Assembly (NCBI GenBank): GCA_965229005.1
Contig: CBDDIP010000002.1
Span: forward strand, 372,001-436,000
Source of the DNA: CBDDIP01 sp965229005
GTDB lineage: Bacteria; Actinomycetota; Acidimicrobiia; Acidimicrobiales; Ilumatobacteraceae
Length of the DNA: 64,000 nucleotides
Reading direction: 5' to 3'
In this document: positions 15,349-23,867 of the stretch, piece after piece
Layout of the letters: every line of letters starts with the position of its first letter
Numbering within the stretch: the stretch's first letter is position 1
Translations under genes and position numbers: made by a program
Notes under the pieces: model-generated
Databases searched by the model: none
Seen by the model: the letters and a program-made list of their open reading frames with translations, nothing else
Told to the model about the DNA's origin: nothing

Positions 15349-17052
15349 TTAGAACAGCTCGTCCAGCGGAACGTCTTTTGCTCCGCGCAGGACGTCCTTC
15401 ATCAGCTTTCCGGAGGCGTTTCTCGGCAGCGTGCGTTCCGTCCTTGTCACGTACGCGGGGACTTTGAAGTCGGCGAGCGAAACGGCCACCCAGTCGCGCA
15501 GCTCGTCGACGGAGGTCGAGCTACCTGGCGTGAGCTGGACGACCGCGAGCACTTCCTCACCGAGCGTCGGATGGGGGACACCAACGGCGGCCGCATCGAG
15601 CACGGTCTCGTGCTCCATCAATCGATTCTCGATCTCGACGCTGTAGATGTTCTCTCCGCCACGGATGATGACGTCCTTGAACCGATCAACGACGTAGAGG
15701 TATCCCTCCTCGTCGAGCACGCCAACGTCCCCGGTCTTGAGCCAACGATCCGGTGTCAGGGCGCCTGCCGTGGCTTCGGCGTCCCCCCAGTAGCCGGCCA
15801 TGATCGTCGAGCCTCGAAGCCAGATCTCTCCCGACTGGCCAGCAGGCTGTGCCACCCCGGCTTCGTCCGCAATCCGGATCTCGACGACCGGAACGGGCAG
15901 CCCAACCGAGGTCGGCCGGCTCGTCAGCGCTGCCCCCTCGATCGCCGCTGCGACGGATGAGGACTCGGTCAACCCATAGGCGTTGCGAATGGCGCCCCTC
16001 GCGCTCGGGAACGTCTCCTCCACTCGTCGCTGCACCTCGACTGCGCTGGGCGAGCCTCCGTAGGCGACAGCGACCAACGATGAGGTGTCGAAGTTGTGGC
16101 GATCCGGACAGTCAGCGACGCGCAATGCAAGCGTCGGCACCGTCGGCCACGTGGTCACGCGCTCACGCTCGATCAGGCGAAGGATCTGGTGGGCGTCTGC
16201 GCGACCGACCGGCAAGACGACCTTCGCTGACGACGCCATGCCGACGACGATGCCACTATGGCAGCCGGAGACGTGGAACATCGGAGAGGTCAGCAGCATC
16301 GCTTGGGCAGGAGACGCGCCAACGCCGAGGTACGCCGTTCTCAAGGCGGCGTTGAACTGTGCGTTCTGCAGGTTGGCGAGCATCGAGCGATGTGTCGACA
16401 CGGCGCCCTTCGAGCGGCCCGTCGTGCCGCTCGTGTAGAGAATCATCGCCGGATCATCTTCGGCGATCGGCGGCGCTGAAATCGGGTTGCCGCTCCACGT
16501 CGAGAGTTCTCTGAAATCGAGCGCAGTGGCTGGCTTCGTCGTGCCGTGGTCGATGGCGTAGACGCTGAGTCGCGAGCCGAGGTCAGTGAGATCATCGGCG
16601 ATTCTGGTGAGCCGCGGCGAATCGGCGATGAGCACCGACGCTCCGGAGTGAGCCAAGGCAAAGAGGATCTCATCGCGTTTCCACCACGCGTTCAATCCAA
16701 CGGCCACCGCGCCGAGGCGCACCGCAGCCCAGAAGGCGATCATCCATTCGGGCCGGTTCGCAGCGAGGATCGCCACTCGGTCGCCCGCACGGACACTCTC
16801 GCGTTCGGCGAGCGCGGCTGCGACTCGGTCGACGGTCGAGAGAAAGGCGGACATCGTCCACTGCTCGCTTCCCTGGACCACGTGAACCGTCTCAGCATCG
16901 CTCCACGCCCGGTCGAGGAGTTGTCCAAGCGATCTTGGTCGATGGACATAGACCAAGGTCGGGACGCCGAGGACGTCCTCGAGGCCAACCTCGAACGGTG
17001 AGCCGTGAGCCATGAGCCGCGCACGCTCGTCATGCCATGGTGCCGAAGTCAT
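15349..17052 (-). CDS. Acyl-CoA synthetase (AMP-forming)
   Basis: A 567-residue adenylate-forming ligase activating a carboxylic acid to its CoA thioester. Motifs: MILYTSGTTGRSKGAV (P-loop A3), AYGLTESSS (A5), the segment YLYVVDRFKDVIIRGGENI in part VVDRFKD (A7/A8), and a C-terminal LPRNASGKLMK with the catalytic Lys. Start ATG 17052 gives MTSAPWHDE; the frame runs on to 17718 only as a shadow of the hydratase. It is convergent with the dehydratase (7-bp gap) and divergent from the hydratase across operator 3. Its presence means that some step of the island pathway goes through a CoA ester. Confidence 0.92.
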   Translation of the reverse strand: MTSAPWHDERARLMAHGSPFEVGLEDVLGVPTLVYVHRPRSLGQLLDRAWSDAETVHVVQGSEQWTMSAFLSTVDRVAAALAERESVRAGDRVAILAANRPEWMIAFWAAVRLGAVAVGLNAWWKRDEILFALAHSGASVLIADSPRLTRIADDLTDLGSRLSVYAIDHGTTKPATALDFRELSTWSGNPISAPPIAEDDPAMILYTSGTTGRSKGAVSTHRSMLANLQNAQFNAALRTAYLGVGASPAQAMLLTSPMFHVSGCHSGIVVGMASSAKVVLPVGRADAHQILRLIERERVTTWPTVPTLALRVADCPDRHNFDTSSLVAVAYGGSPSAVEVQRRVEETFPSARGAIRNAYGLTESSSVAAAIEGAALTSRPTSVGLPVPVVEIRIADEAGVAQPAGQSGEIWLRGSTIMAGYWGDAEATAGALTPDRWLKTGDVGVLDEEGYLYVVDRFKDVIIRGGENIYSVEIENRLMEHETVLDAAAVGVPHPTLGEEVLAVVQLTPGSSTSVDELRDWVAVSLADFKVPAYVTRTERTLPRNASGKLMKDVLRGAKDVPLDELF

Positions 17053-17062
17053 CGTGCGAGAA

Positions 17063-17080
17063 TGTAGCCAGATGGCTGCA
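17063..17080. promoter_or_regulatory. Island operator 3: TGTAGCC-AGAT-GGCTGCA
   Basis: One mismatch in the right arm. It sits between the acyl-CoA synthetase (minus, start 17052) and the hydratase (plus, start 17125), so it serves a divergent promoter pair. Confidence 0.8.
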
Positions 17081-17124
17081 GCCTTGTCTAGGCTGCCGTG
17101 AGGCGTTCGAAAGGAAGAGCGAAC

Positions 17125-17922
17125 ATGCTGGACGACGCGACGAGAGACGAGATCGCACAGCGGATACTCGATGCACAACTGCGACGAGTGTTCTTGCCTC
17201 CGGTCACCGAGTCCCACCCTGACTGCGACGTCCGCGACGCATACCTGATCGCCCAACGCGTGACCGAGGCGCGGGTCAGAGCCGGGGGGATCGTGAAGGG
17301 CCACAAGATCGGGCTGACTTCGGCGGTGATCCGCGAGATCAGCGGTTCGAACGAGCCGGATTACGGCACGCTGTTCGACGACATGTTCCTGCCGGAAGGG
17401 TCGACGATCTCGAAGGCAGCCTTCAATCGGGGCGTGGCGGTTGAGATCGAGTTGGCGTTCGTGATCGGCACCGAGCTCCGAGGCCCGGGTGTCACCGTCG
17501 TCGACGTGATTCGAGCAACCGAGTGGGTGTTGCCTGCCATCGAGATCGTGGACAGTCGCTACCTCCGGCCCGGGCCGGGTCCTCTTGTCATCGACAGCGT
17601 GGCCGACGGCGCGTGGTGCGGTGGGATCGTGCTCGGCGGCAATCCCCGAAAGCTTTCCCAAATTGACGTTCGCGGCGTGACCGGGACCCTCCGCATCAAC
17701 GACGAGGTTCGGTCTCACGGCGTGTCGTCGGCCGTGATGGGCAACCCGCTCTCGTCGGTTGCCTGGCTCGCCAACAAGCTCTCAGAGTTCGAAGTCGGCA
17801 TCGAGGCGGGACACGTCGTGATGTCGGGATCCTTCATCGCCATCGCGCGACTTCGTGCCGGTGACCGAGTTCGAGCGACGTTCGACCACTTCGGTGACAT
17901 TGAGTTCGAAGTGGGGACGTGA
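17125..17922 (+). CDS. 2-oxopent-4-enoate hydratase / 4-oxalocrotonate decarboxylase family protein
   Basis: A 265-residue member of the MhpD/HpaH/DmpH family within the FAH-like fold. These enzymes hydrate 2-oxopent-4-enoate, or decarboxylate 4-oxalocrotonate, in meta-cleavage pathways. Visible marks: VKGHKIGLTSAVIREISG, PDYGTLFDDMFL, the metal-binding VAVEIELAFVIG (Glu pair) and MSGSFIAIARLRAGDRVRATF. The start is ATG 17125 with AAGGAAG at 17111-17117; an upstream in-frame GTG at 17098 is weaker. It is the lone plus-strand gene after operator 3. With the HpcH/HpaI aldolase it would form the standard hydratase-aldolase pair yielding pyruvate. Confidence 0.88.
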   Translation: MLDDATRDEIAQRILDAQLRRVFLPPVTESHPDCDVRDAYLIAQRVTEARVRAGGIVKGHKIGLTSAVIREISGSNEPDYGTLFDDMFLPEGSTISKAAFNRGVAVEIELAFVIGTELRGPGVTVVDVIRATEWVLPAIEIVDSRYLRPGPGPLVIDSVADGAWCGGIVLGGNPRKLSQIDVRGVTGTLRINDEVRSHGVSSAVMGNPLSSVAWLANKLSEFEVGIEAGHVVMSGSFIAIARLRAGDRVRATFDHFGDIEFEVGT

Positions 17923-17945
17923 AGTGACATCACGACGCGCGAGTG

Positions 17946-17963
17946 TGCAGCCGAATGGCTACA
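17946..17963. promoter_or_regulatory. Island operator 4: TGCAGCC-GAAT-GGCTACA
   Basis: One mismatch in the left arm. It lies 23 bp after the hydratase stop and 58 bp before the GTG start of the ThDP enzyme, at the head of the 18022-20963 unit. Confidence 0.8.
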
Positions 17964-18021
17964 TTTGCCACTCATCCACCAGGGTCGTCCGTGTGCGGCC
18001 CGCGAGCTGCTCGGAGAGATC

Positions 18022-19560
18022 GTGAACGGCGCAGAAGCACTCATTCAGACGCTTTCCGATCATGAGGTCAACATCTGTTTTGCCAACCCGGGCACCTCGG
18101 AGATGCCGCTGCTCGCGGCGGTCGACAAGGTGGGGGGAGTCCATCCGGTGCTCTGTCTGTTCGAAGGAGTCGCAACGGGTGCCGCGGACGGATACGGCCG
18201 CATGGCGGAGCGGCCGGCGGCAACGCTGCTGCATCTCGGCCCGGGGCTCGGCAACGGGTTGGCGAACTTGCACAACGCCCGGCGAGCCCGAACGCCCATT
18301 CTGAACATCGTCGGCGACCATGCTTCGTACCACAAGCAGTACGACTCGCCGCTCGAGTCAGATATCGACTCGATGGCCGCGACGGTCTCAAGCTGGGTGG
18401 GACGGGTGTCTGGACCTGACAGCATGGGATCAGCAACGACCAACGCGATCTCGGCCGCCTGTACTCGTCCGTTGGGCGTCGCGACGCTCATCGTTCCCGC
18501 CGATGCATGTTGGTCCGACGGAGGTGTCGCGGTAGCGCCGACGACCGGACGTCTCCCTCCGGTAGTCGATGAGGACTCGATCCGCTCGGTCGTCAAAGCA
18601 CTCCGATCGGGCGAGCCGACAGCCATGCTCCTCAGTGGGCGTGCCACTCGATCCGACACGCTGGTCACCGCCAGCCGGATCTCTGCAGCGACTGGTGCGA
18701 AGCTCTTCACAGCCACGTCGACTCCGCGGCTCGAACGCGGCGCCGGCGTCCCACGCGTCGAGCGTTTGCTCTATCGGGCCGAGAGCGCCGCAGCGCAGTT
18801 GTCGTCCTTTCGACATCTGATTCTCGTCGACGCACCGAGACCCGTTGCCTTCTTTGCGTATCCTGGCTTGCCAAGTGACCTCGTTGCTGGCGGGTGCGAC
18901 GTGATCGAGTTGTGTTCACCGGCCGACGACGCCGCCGTTGCGCTTGGCGCTGTCGCCGACGTCGTGGCGCAGGGCGCCCGGGCGACGCTGGCATCGTACG
19001 AACGGCCGGCGCTTCCGACCGGAAGTCTGACGCCGGACGCCGTGGCCGCAGCTCTCGGTGCCTTGATGCCGGAAGGAGCTGTCGTCATCGACGAGTCCAA
19101 CACCGCTGGGCTCCCTGCCGTGTCCGCGACGGCTGGCGCCCCGCCTCACGACTGGCTCAGGTTGACAGGGGGTTCGATTGGCATCGGTCTTCCGCTCGCA
19201 CTCGGCGCAGCGATGGCTGCTCCCACCCGCAAGACAATCGCCCTCCAGGCTGATGGCAGTGCGCTCTACACGATCCAGGCGCTCTGGACGATGGCGCGAG
19301 AGGGGGCAAACGTTGTCACAGTGCTCCTCAACAACCGGTCGTATGCGATCCTGCGTGCCGAGTTGGAGCGGACGGGAGCGACCGCCGGAGCGAGCGCATG
19401 CGACATGCTCGACTTGAGCAGACCCGACATCGACTTTGTCCGCTTAGCGGGCGGCTTTGGCGTCGACGCGGCGACCGCAACGACGGCTGAGGAGCTCGTC
19501 ATGGCGCTTCGTCACGGCCTCGCTCACGACGGGCCCTACCTCGTCGACGCGATTCTCTGA
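18022..19560 (+). CDS. Thiamine-diphosphate-dependent enzyme (acetolactate synthase / benzoylformate decarboxylase-like)
   Basis: A 512-residue ThDP enzyme acting on a 2-oxo acid. The N-terminal pyrimidine-binding domain has FANPGTSEMPLL and the catalytic Glu in LCLFEGVATGAADGYGRM. The central domain is reduced. The C-terminal PP domain has LTGGSIGIGLPLALGAA and the metal-binding LQADGSALYTIQAL...NNRSYAIL (GDG-NN-type motif with ADGS). The start is GTG 18022, after GGAGAG; the open frame from TTG 17965 would overlap the operator spacing. Decarboxylation or carboligation is equally possible. It heads the unit with the DUF6285-like gene and the kinase-like gene. Confidence 0.85.
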   Translation: MNGAEALIQTLSDHEVNICFANPGTSEMPLLAAVDKVGGVHPVLCLFEGVATGAADGYGRMAERPAATLLHLGPGLGNGLANLHNARRARTPILNIVGDHASYHKQYDSPLESDIDSMAATVSSWVGRVSGPDSMGSATTNAISAACTRPLGVATLIVPADACWSDGGVAVAPTTGRLPPVVDEDSIRSVVKALRSGEPTAMLLSGRATRSDTLVTASRISAATGAKLFTATSTPRLERGAGVPRVERLLYRAESAAAQLSSFRHLILVDAPRPVAFFAYPGLPSDLVAGGCDVIELCSPADDAAVALGAVADVVAQGARATLASYERPALPTGSLTPDAVAAALGALMPEGAVVIDESNTAGLPAVSATAGAPPHDWLRLTGGSIGIGLPLALGAAMAAPTRKTIALQADGSALYTIQALWTMAREGANVVTVLLNNRSYAILRAELERTGATAGASACDMLDLSRPDIDFVRLAGGFGVDAATATTAEELVMALRHGLAHDGPYLVDAIL

Positions 19561-19578
19561 CACGTTCGGATCTCGTTC

Positions 19579-19956
19579 ATGCAGCACACACCGTCCGCCA
19601 CCGAGCTCCTGGATGCTGTTGCGTCGCTTCTCCAAGACCGTGTCGTGCCTTCAGTCGATGCCGAGCTGGCGCACCAAGTCCGTGTCGCGGCACACCTCGC
19701 ACAGCTCGTCAGGCGCGAACTCGGGGTGGCCGAGCGCAACGACGAGATCGAGCGAGAGCGACTCCGGAGCATCGCCGACGTCGATGAGCACGTCGAGCTC
19801 CGGGACCTTCGTAGTGCCCTTGCCCGGCGACTCGAGGACCGGTCGGTGACCATCGATGTGGACGAGCTCGAACGGATTCGAGGGATCCTGGTTGCGACCG
19901 TTCGCGCCGACCTGGCGATCAGCAAGCCGGGGCACAGCGCTTGGACCGAGGGATGA
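19579..19956 (+). CDS. DUF6285-like protein
   Basis: A 125-residue helical protein, TPSATELLDAVASLLQDRVVP then HQVRVAAHLAQLVRRELG. I recognise this as the small DUF6285-type protein commonly encoded next to APH-like phosphotransferases in actinobacterial CoA-catabolic clusters. No catalytic residues are evident and its function is unknown. It follows the ThDP gene by 18 bp and overlaps the next gene's start (ATGA), which implies coupled translation and probably a complex or joint role with that kinase-like protein. Confidence 0.75.
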   Translation: MQHTPSATELLDAVASLLQDRVVPSVDAELAHQVRVAAHLAQLVRRELGVAERNDEIERERLRSIADVDEHVELRDLRSALARRLEDRSVTIDVDELERIRGILVATVRADLAISKPGHSAWTEG

Positions 19957-20963
19957 AAGGACTCCTGGCCGAACGCATCGGACGATGGCTCACTGTCGAA
20001 TGGAACTCTCCAGTGCAAGTGACCAGCGTGTCCGAAAGCACCGCGGGCGCGCGCCGTAAGAACATCTTCCTGGACGTCCTTCACGAGGGCGTGTCGCAGC
20101 GACTGGTCGCGACGATCGTCCCCCCGGAGCTTCGGGCACCCCTCTCCGTCGCGGTCGAGGCTACCGTCCGAGCGCTCGCGCGACAGGCGGGCGTGCCCGT
20201 GCCAACTGTCCGTGGAGTGTGCACGGATGTCGACTTCGTCGGAGCGCCCTTCCTCATCAGCGATCGAGTGGACGGCGAGACAGTTCCTCGGCGAGTTCAT
20301 CGGCTCGTCGACGACTTCGGGAATTCGAGGAAGGTGGTCGAGCAGCTCGGCGAGGCTCTTGGCCACTTGCACGCGATCGACATTCGCCAGGCTGCCGCGG
20401 CCTTGGATGCGGCCACGGAGACGACCCCCATCGCGACTGCGGTGGCAACCTGCCGACGGAGGCTTGCCACGATGAGCAGGCCGGAGCCTGCGCTGTCCTA
20501 CGTGATGCGGTGGCTCGACGATCGACAACCGCCAGAGCCACCCGTGAGCGCGCTGATTCACACGGACGCGCGAGTCGGCAATCTGATCGTCGACTCACGT
20601 GGGCTGCGCGCGATCTTGGATTGGGAGGGTGCTCGCTTCGGCGATCCAATGGAAGATCTGGCCTGGCCGTGCACGCGGATGTGGCGATTCGGACGTGACT
20701 CAGCGACGGTCGGCGGGCTCGGTGACCTCTCGGTCCTCCAACACAGCTATGGCGCAACTGGAGGGCAGTGGGACGATGAACGGTTCGCATGGTGGCGCGT
20801 CTGCGGAGGATTGCAGTGGGCCTTGGAGCTCGACTCGCAAACGCAGTCTCACCTCAGTGGGACCGCGAGCAACGTCGTCATGGCTGCCAGCGGAAGGCGG
20901 GTGGCGGAAGTCGCCTTTGATCTCCTTCATCTCACGCGGGCGGATCGCATTCTTCGACTATGA
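19953..20963 (+). CDS. APH/choline-kinase-like phosphotransferase
   Basis: A 336-residue kinase-fold protein. The catalytic loop LIHTDARVGNLIVD matches HxDxxxxN, and ILDWEGARFGDPMEDLAW supplies the metal-binding Asp (DFG equivalent). ACAD10-type relatives phosphorylate hydroxyacyl-CoA intermediates, so a role on a hydroxylated catabolic intermediate is plausible; antibiotic modification is less likely in this setting. The ATG 19953 overlaps the stop of the DUF6285-like gene. It ends the unit begun at 18022, 5 bp before operator 5. Confidence 0.82.
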   Translation: MKGLLAERIGRWLTVEWNSPVQVTSVSESTAGARRKNIFLDVLHEGVSQRLVATIVPPELRAPLSVAVEATVRALARQAGVPVPTVRGVCTDVDFVGAPFLISDRVDGETVPRRVHRLVDDFGNSRKVVEQLGEALGHLHAIDIRQAAAALDAATETTPIATAVATCRRRLATMSRPEPALSYVMRWLDDRQPPEPPVSALIHTDARVGNLIVDSRGLRAILDWEGARFGDPMEDLAWPCTRMWRFGRDSATVGGLGDLSVLQHSYGATGGQWDDERFAWWRVCGGLQWALELDSQTQSHLSGTASNVVMAASGRRVAEVAFDLLHLTRADRILRL

Positions 20964-20967
20964 ATGG

Positions 20968-20985
20968 TGCAGCCGGTTGGCTACA
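20968..20985. promoter_or_regulatory. Island operator 5: TGCAGCC-GGTT-GGCTACA
   Basis: One mismatch in the left arm. It stands 4 bp after the kinase-like gene and 52 bp before the bicupin start, heading the bicupin-LLM unit. Confidence 0.8.
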
Positions 20986-21037
20986 CTGCTCACACAGGGC
21001 TCCGCAGGGGAGAACCCGAGCGCACAGGAGGGGACTC

Positions 21038-21916
21038 GTGCCGATCACCACCGCCATTGGGCCGGAGCAGCTACGCATTCGAGAGGATCCGGTCTACCGC
21101 AAGATCGAGAAGCCGGTGCGCCATTGGGGCACGTCGGCACCAGCGGGTGGCGTGAACCTGGGTGCGTATTACGTGACGGTGTCGACTGGTGATGCGCAGC
21201 CGCGTCATCACCATGTCTTCGAGCAGATCCGGTACATCAAATCCGGCTCAATGACGTATGGCCACAATCGCACGGCCATCGCCGGTGACTGCGTCTACTT
21301 CCCAGAGACGGTCCCGTATGGCCCCGTGAACTATGAGGAAGGTGAGTTCCTCCTGATCCAGTGGCCTGGCCCGAGCGAGGGGGGCCTGTTCTTCGCTGTC
21401 GACGAGGTGGATGCGGCGGCCGCGGAGATGAAGAAGACGATGGGCTCGTTCGAACTCGAGAAGGGCGGCCTCTTCAGACACAACGACGGCAGAGTTCAGG
21501 ACGGGTACGAAGCAGTGGCTGAATATCTCTCAGGGGAGCCGCTTCGATATGCAGCTCCGCGCTACCTCGACCAGGTGCTCATGCGAACCAGCGCCTTCAC
21601 TGCCATGCCAGTCGATGAAGCGGACGGCGTTCGGATCAAGCACCTCGGATACTTCAACGAGGTCGGGCCGAACGTCAAGGTTCTGCAGCTCGACGCCGGT
21701 GCGACGCTCCCGGCGCAGCAGGCTCGCAGCCAGCAGGTGTGGTCGGTCCTCGAGGGTGAGGTGGAATACGGCGGCCGGGTGTATGGCGAGCGCTCGCTCC
21801 TCCATGTCGAGCCCGGCGCTGATCGCGCCAGCGTCGTTGCCCCTGTCCCGGCCGAGGTGCTCGTCGTTCACCTTGGCCGTCCGCGGGCAGAGCCCATCCC
21901 GTTCTGGGAACTCTGA
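21038..21916 (+). CDS. Two-domain cupin protein
   Basis: A 292-residue bicupin. The first cupin (about residues 45-120) has a clear metal motif: GDAQPRHHHVFEQIRYIKSG, with His-His-His and Glu, and a second-motif His replaced (FPETVPYGPVN). The second cupin (about 215-280) has VLQLDAGATLPAQQARSQQVWSVLEGEVEYGG, which lacks His ligands. So only the N-terminal site is likely to bind iron or manganese. Ring-cleaving dioxygenases and isomerases are both found among bicupins. The start is GTG 21038 with a strong AGGAGGGG at 21026-21033. Expression follows operator 5. Confidence 0.78.
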   Translation: MPITTAIGPEQLRIREDPVYRKIEKPVRHWGTSAPAGGVNLGAYYVTVSTGDAQPRHHHVFEQIRYIKSGSMTYGHNRTAIAGDCVYFPETVPYGPVNYEEGEFLLIQWPGPSEGGLFFAVDEVDAAAAEMKKTMGSFELEKGGLFRHNDGRVQDGYEAVAEYLSGEPLRYAAPRYLDQVLMRTSAFTAMPVDEADGVRIKHLGYFNEVGPNVKVLQLDAGATLPAQQARSQQVWSVLEGEVEYGGRVYGERSLLHVEPGADRASVVAPVPAEVLVVHLGRPRAEPIPFWEL

Positions 21917-21951
21917 CCCGGGTCGCCGACGGCGCGATTTGACGACGTTCT

Positions 21952-23016
21952 ATGAGCGAGCAAACACAAGACGGGTTGGCGCGCGCTCCACTCGGGCTAA
22001 CGCTTCCGACCGGTACGGCCGGCCTCTCTGCCCAGCCTCGGTTGCTCGCAGCTGCGAGGGACGCCGGATTCACCGACCTGTGGAGTGGTGAGGTGAACGG
22101 TGTCGATGCCTTCTCGCCGCTCGTCGCGGCGGCGGCAACCGTTCCCGCTTTCCGGCTTGGTACCGCGATCGTCTCGGCCTACACGCGCAGCCCCGCTGTC
22201 ATCGCGATGAGTGCAGCGGCGCTCAGCGAGATGTCCGGCGAGCGAGTGGCGATCGGCATCGGCGCCTCGTCGAACGTCATCGTCGAGAACTGGAACGGGA
22301 TCCCGTATGAGCGACCGGTGCAGCGAGTGCGAGACGTAGTGACCTTCCTGCGACGTGCTTTCAATGGTGATCGGGTGACGATGCGTGCAGAGAGTTTCGA
22401 CATCGACGGGTTCCGGTTGGGAGTCCACATCATGCGCCCGCCGCGGATCCTTGTCGCAGCGCTGCGACCGGCCATGCTGCGGCTCGCCGGGACCGCAGCA
22501 GATGGCGCCATTCTGAACTGGCTCTCGCCCTCGGATGTTCGTAAGGTCGTTCCCTACGTGACGGAGAGCTGCACCGACGCACCAGAGATCGTCGCTCGGC
22601 TCTTTGTGATGGTCGAACCCGACCGAGAGCAGGCACTCCTGCATGCGAAGCGAATGATCGCGGCGTACTTGACCGTTCCGGCGTACGTGTTTCAGCAGCG
22701 CTTCCTCGGACGTGGCGCGCGCCTCGAAGAGCTCTGGCGACGTTGGACTGCTGGAGACCGCGCGGGGGCGATCCGCTCCATACCGGATTCTGTCGTCGAC
22801 GATCTGTTCGTGCTCGGAACGCCGGAAGCTTGCCGACATCGGATTGCCGAGTACGTCGCAGCAGGTGTCACCACCCCCGTCGTACATTTCGTCGGAATCG
22901 GAGACGGTGATCCGTCAACACTGCTTCGCTCCATCGGACCGGTTCGCTCACTGGCGGAAACTGCAGCCAATCGGCTACTATCGGGTTGCCAGCGAGTACC
23001 AGGGGAGGTCTTGTGA
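21952..23016 (+). CDS. LLM-class flavin-dependent oxidoreductase
   Basis: A 354-residue luciferase-like TIM-barrel protein using FMN or F420. Marks: LGLTLPTGTAGLSAQPRLLAAARDAGFTDLWSGEV in part (RDAGFTDLWSGEV), FRLGTAIVSAYTRSPAVIAMSAAALSEMSGERVAIGIGAS in part (LGTAIV, RSPAVIAMSA, RVAIGIGAS) and the C-terminal VLGTPEACRHRIAEYVAAGV. It may be a monooxygenase or an F420-linked dehydrogenase; the sequence does not decide. Its last codons contain operator 6, and its stop overlaps the GTG of the ABC ATPase gene. Confidence 0.85.
   Translation: MSEQTQDGLARAPLGLTLPTGTAGLSAQPRLLAAARDAGFTDLWSGEVNGVDAFSPLVAAAATVPAFRLGTAIVSAYTRSPAVIAMSAAALSEMSGERVAIGIGASSNVIVENWNGIPYERPVQRVRDVVTFLRRAFNGDRVTMRAESFDIDGFRLGVHIMRPPRILVAALRPAMLRLAGTAADGAILNWLSPSDVRKVVPYVTESCTDAPEIVARLFVMVEPDREQALLHAKRMIAAYLTVPAYVFQQRFLGRGARLEELWRRWTAGDRAGAIRSIPDSVVDDLFVLGTPEACRHRIAEYVAAGVTTPVVHFVGIGDGDPSTLLRSIGPVRSLAETAANRLLSGCQRVPGEVL
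22962..22979. promoter_or_regulatory. Island operator 6: TGCAGCC-AATC-GGCTACT
   Basis: Two arm mismatches against the consensus. It is embedded in the coding 3' end of the LLM gene, 33 bp before the start of the ABC transporter ATPase gene. It probably marks a promoter for the transporter-molybdoenzyme unit. Confidence 0.7.
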
Positions 23017-23867
23017 GCACAGATGTCCAGCGGCCGGACCCGGCGAGCAGTCTCCGATCGTCTGCGGCCGGTACGTCTGCGGTGCCGGCGAGTGCGATCG
23101 AACTGAGAGACGTCTGTCGGATCTTTGACGGGCCGCACGGGCCGTTCGTTGCAGTCGACGGCATCGATTTTGCGATCGCATCGGGGGAGTTCGTTTCGAT
23201 CGTCGGACCATCCGGTTGCGGCAAGTCGACCTTGCTCGCGCTGATCGCCGGTCTTGCCAGGCCCGAGTCAGGAACCGTCAGGGTGCTCGGACACGAGGTC
23301 AAGTCCGTGCAGCGGTCCGTAGGGTTCATCTTTCAGAAAGACGCCTTGCTTCCGTGGCGCACTGCGCTGCAGAACGTCACCCTGGGTCTTCGGTATCGGG
23401 GGATGTCGCGCAAAGAGGCGAACGAACGGGGCGCGGCGTGGTTGGCTCGGGTCGGCTTGGCCAAGTTTTCGGACAGCTACCCGCACCAGCTCTCCGGAGG
23501 GATGCGCAAGCGCGTCGCAATCGCGGCGACGCTCGCATTCGAGCCAGGGATCCTGTTGATGGACGAGCCGTTCTCAGCTCTTGACGTTCAAACCCGGACG
23601 CTGATGGAGAACGATCTTCTGACGCTCTGGGACGAGTCAGGACAGACCGTGCTCTTCATCACCCACGACCTGGAAGAGGCAATTGGGCTGGCCGATCGAG
23701 TGCTGGTGATGGGCGCCTCGCCCGGAACAATCATCGCCGAGCACCGCGTGAACCTGTCGCGTCCACGTGACCTGCTGGACATCCGTACGGATCCCGTATT
23801 CGTTGCGACCTACGAGCAGCTCTGGGATCAGCTTCGCGCCGAGGTCCTCAAGGCGAACGATGTCTAG
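23013..23867 (+). CDS. ABC transporter ATP-binding protein, nitrate/sulfonate (TauB/SsuB) type
   Basis: A 284-residue ATPase energising import. Walker A is SIVGPSGCGKSTLL (about residue 75), Q-loop FIFQKDALLPWR, signature HQLSGGMRKRV, Walker B GILLMDEPFSALD and switch FITHDLEEA. DALLPW in the Q-loop and the LSGGM signature are typical of NitT/TauT systems. The start is GTG 23013 after AGGGGAGG, overlapping the previous stop (GTGA). Two permeases follow with overlapping starts. The binding protein is separate, at 27700. Confidence 0.94.
   Translation: MSTDVQRPDPASSLRSSAAGTSAVPASAIELRDVCRIFDGPHGPFVAVDGIDFAIASGEFVSIVGPSGCGKSTLLALIAGLARPESGTVRVLGHEVKSVQRSVGFIFQKDALLPWRTALQNVTLGLRYRGMSRKEANERGAAWLARVGLAKFSDSYPHQLSGGMRKRVAIAATLAFEPGILLMDEPFSALDVQTRTLMENDLLTLWDESGQTVLFITHDLEEAIGLADRVLVMGASPGTIIAEHRVNLSRPRDLLDIRTDPVFVATYEQLWDQLRAEVLKANDV

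Noticed and set aside
17053..17718. N-terminal extension of the acyl-CoA synthetase to 17718
   Set aside because: The extension covers the operator and the divergent hydratase gene and lacks ligase motifs. ATG 17052 gives a normal-length enzyme.
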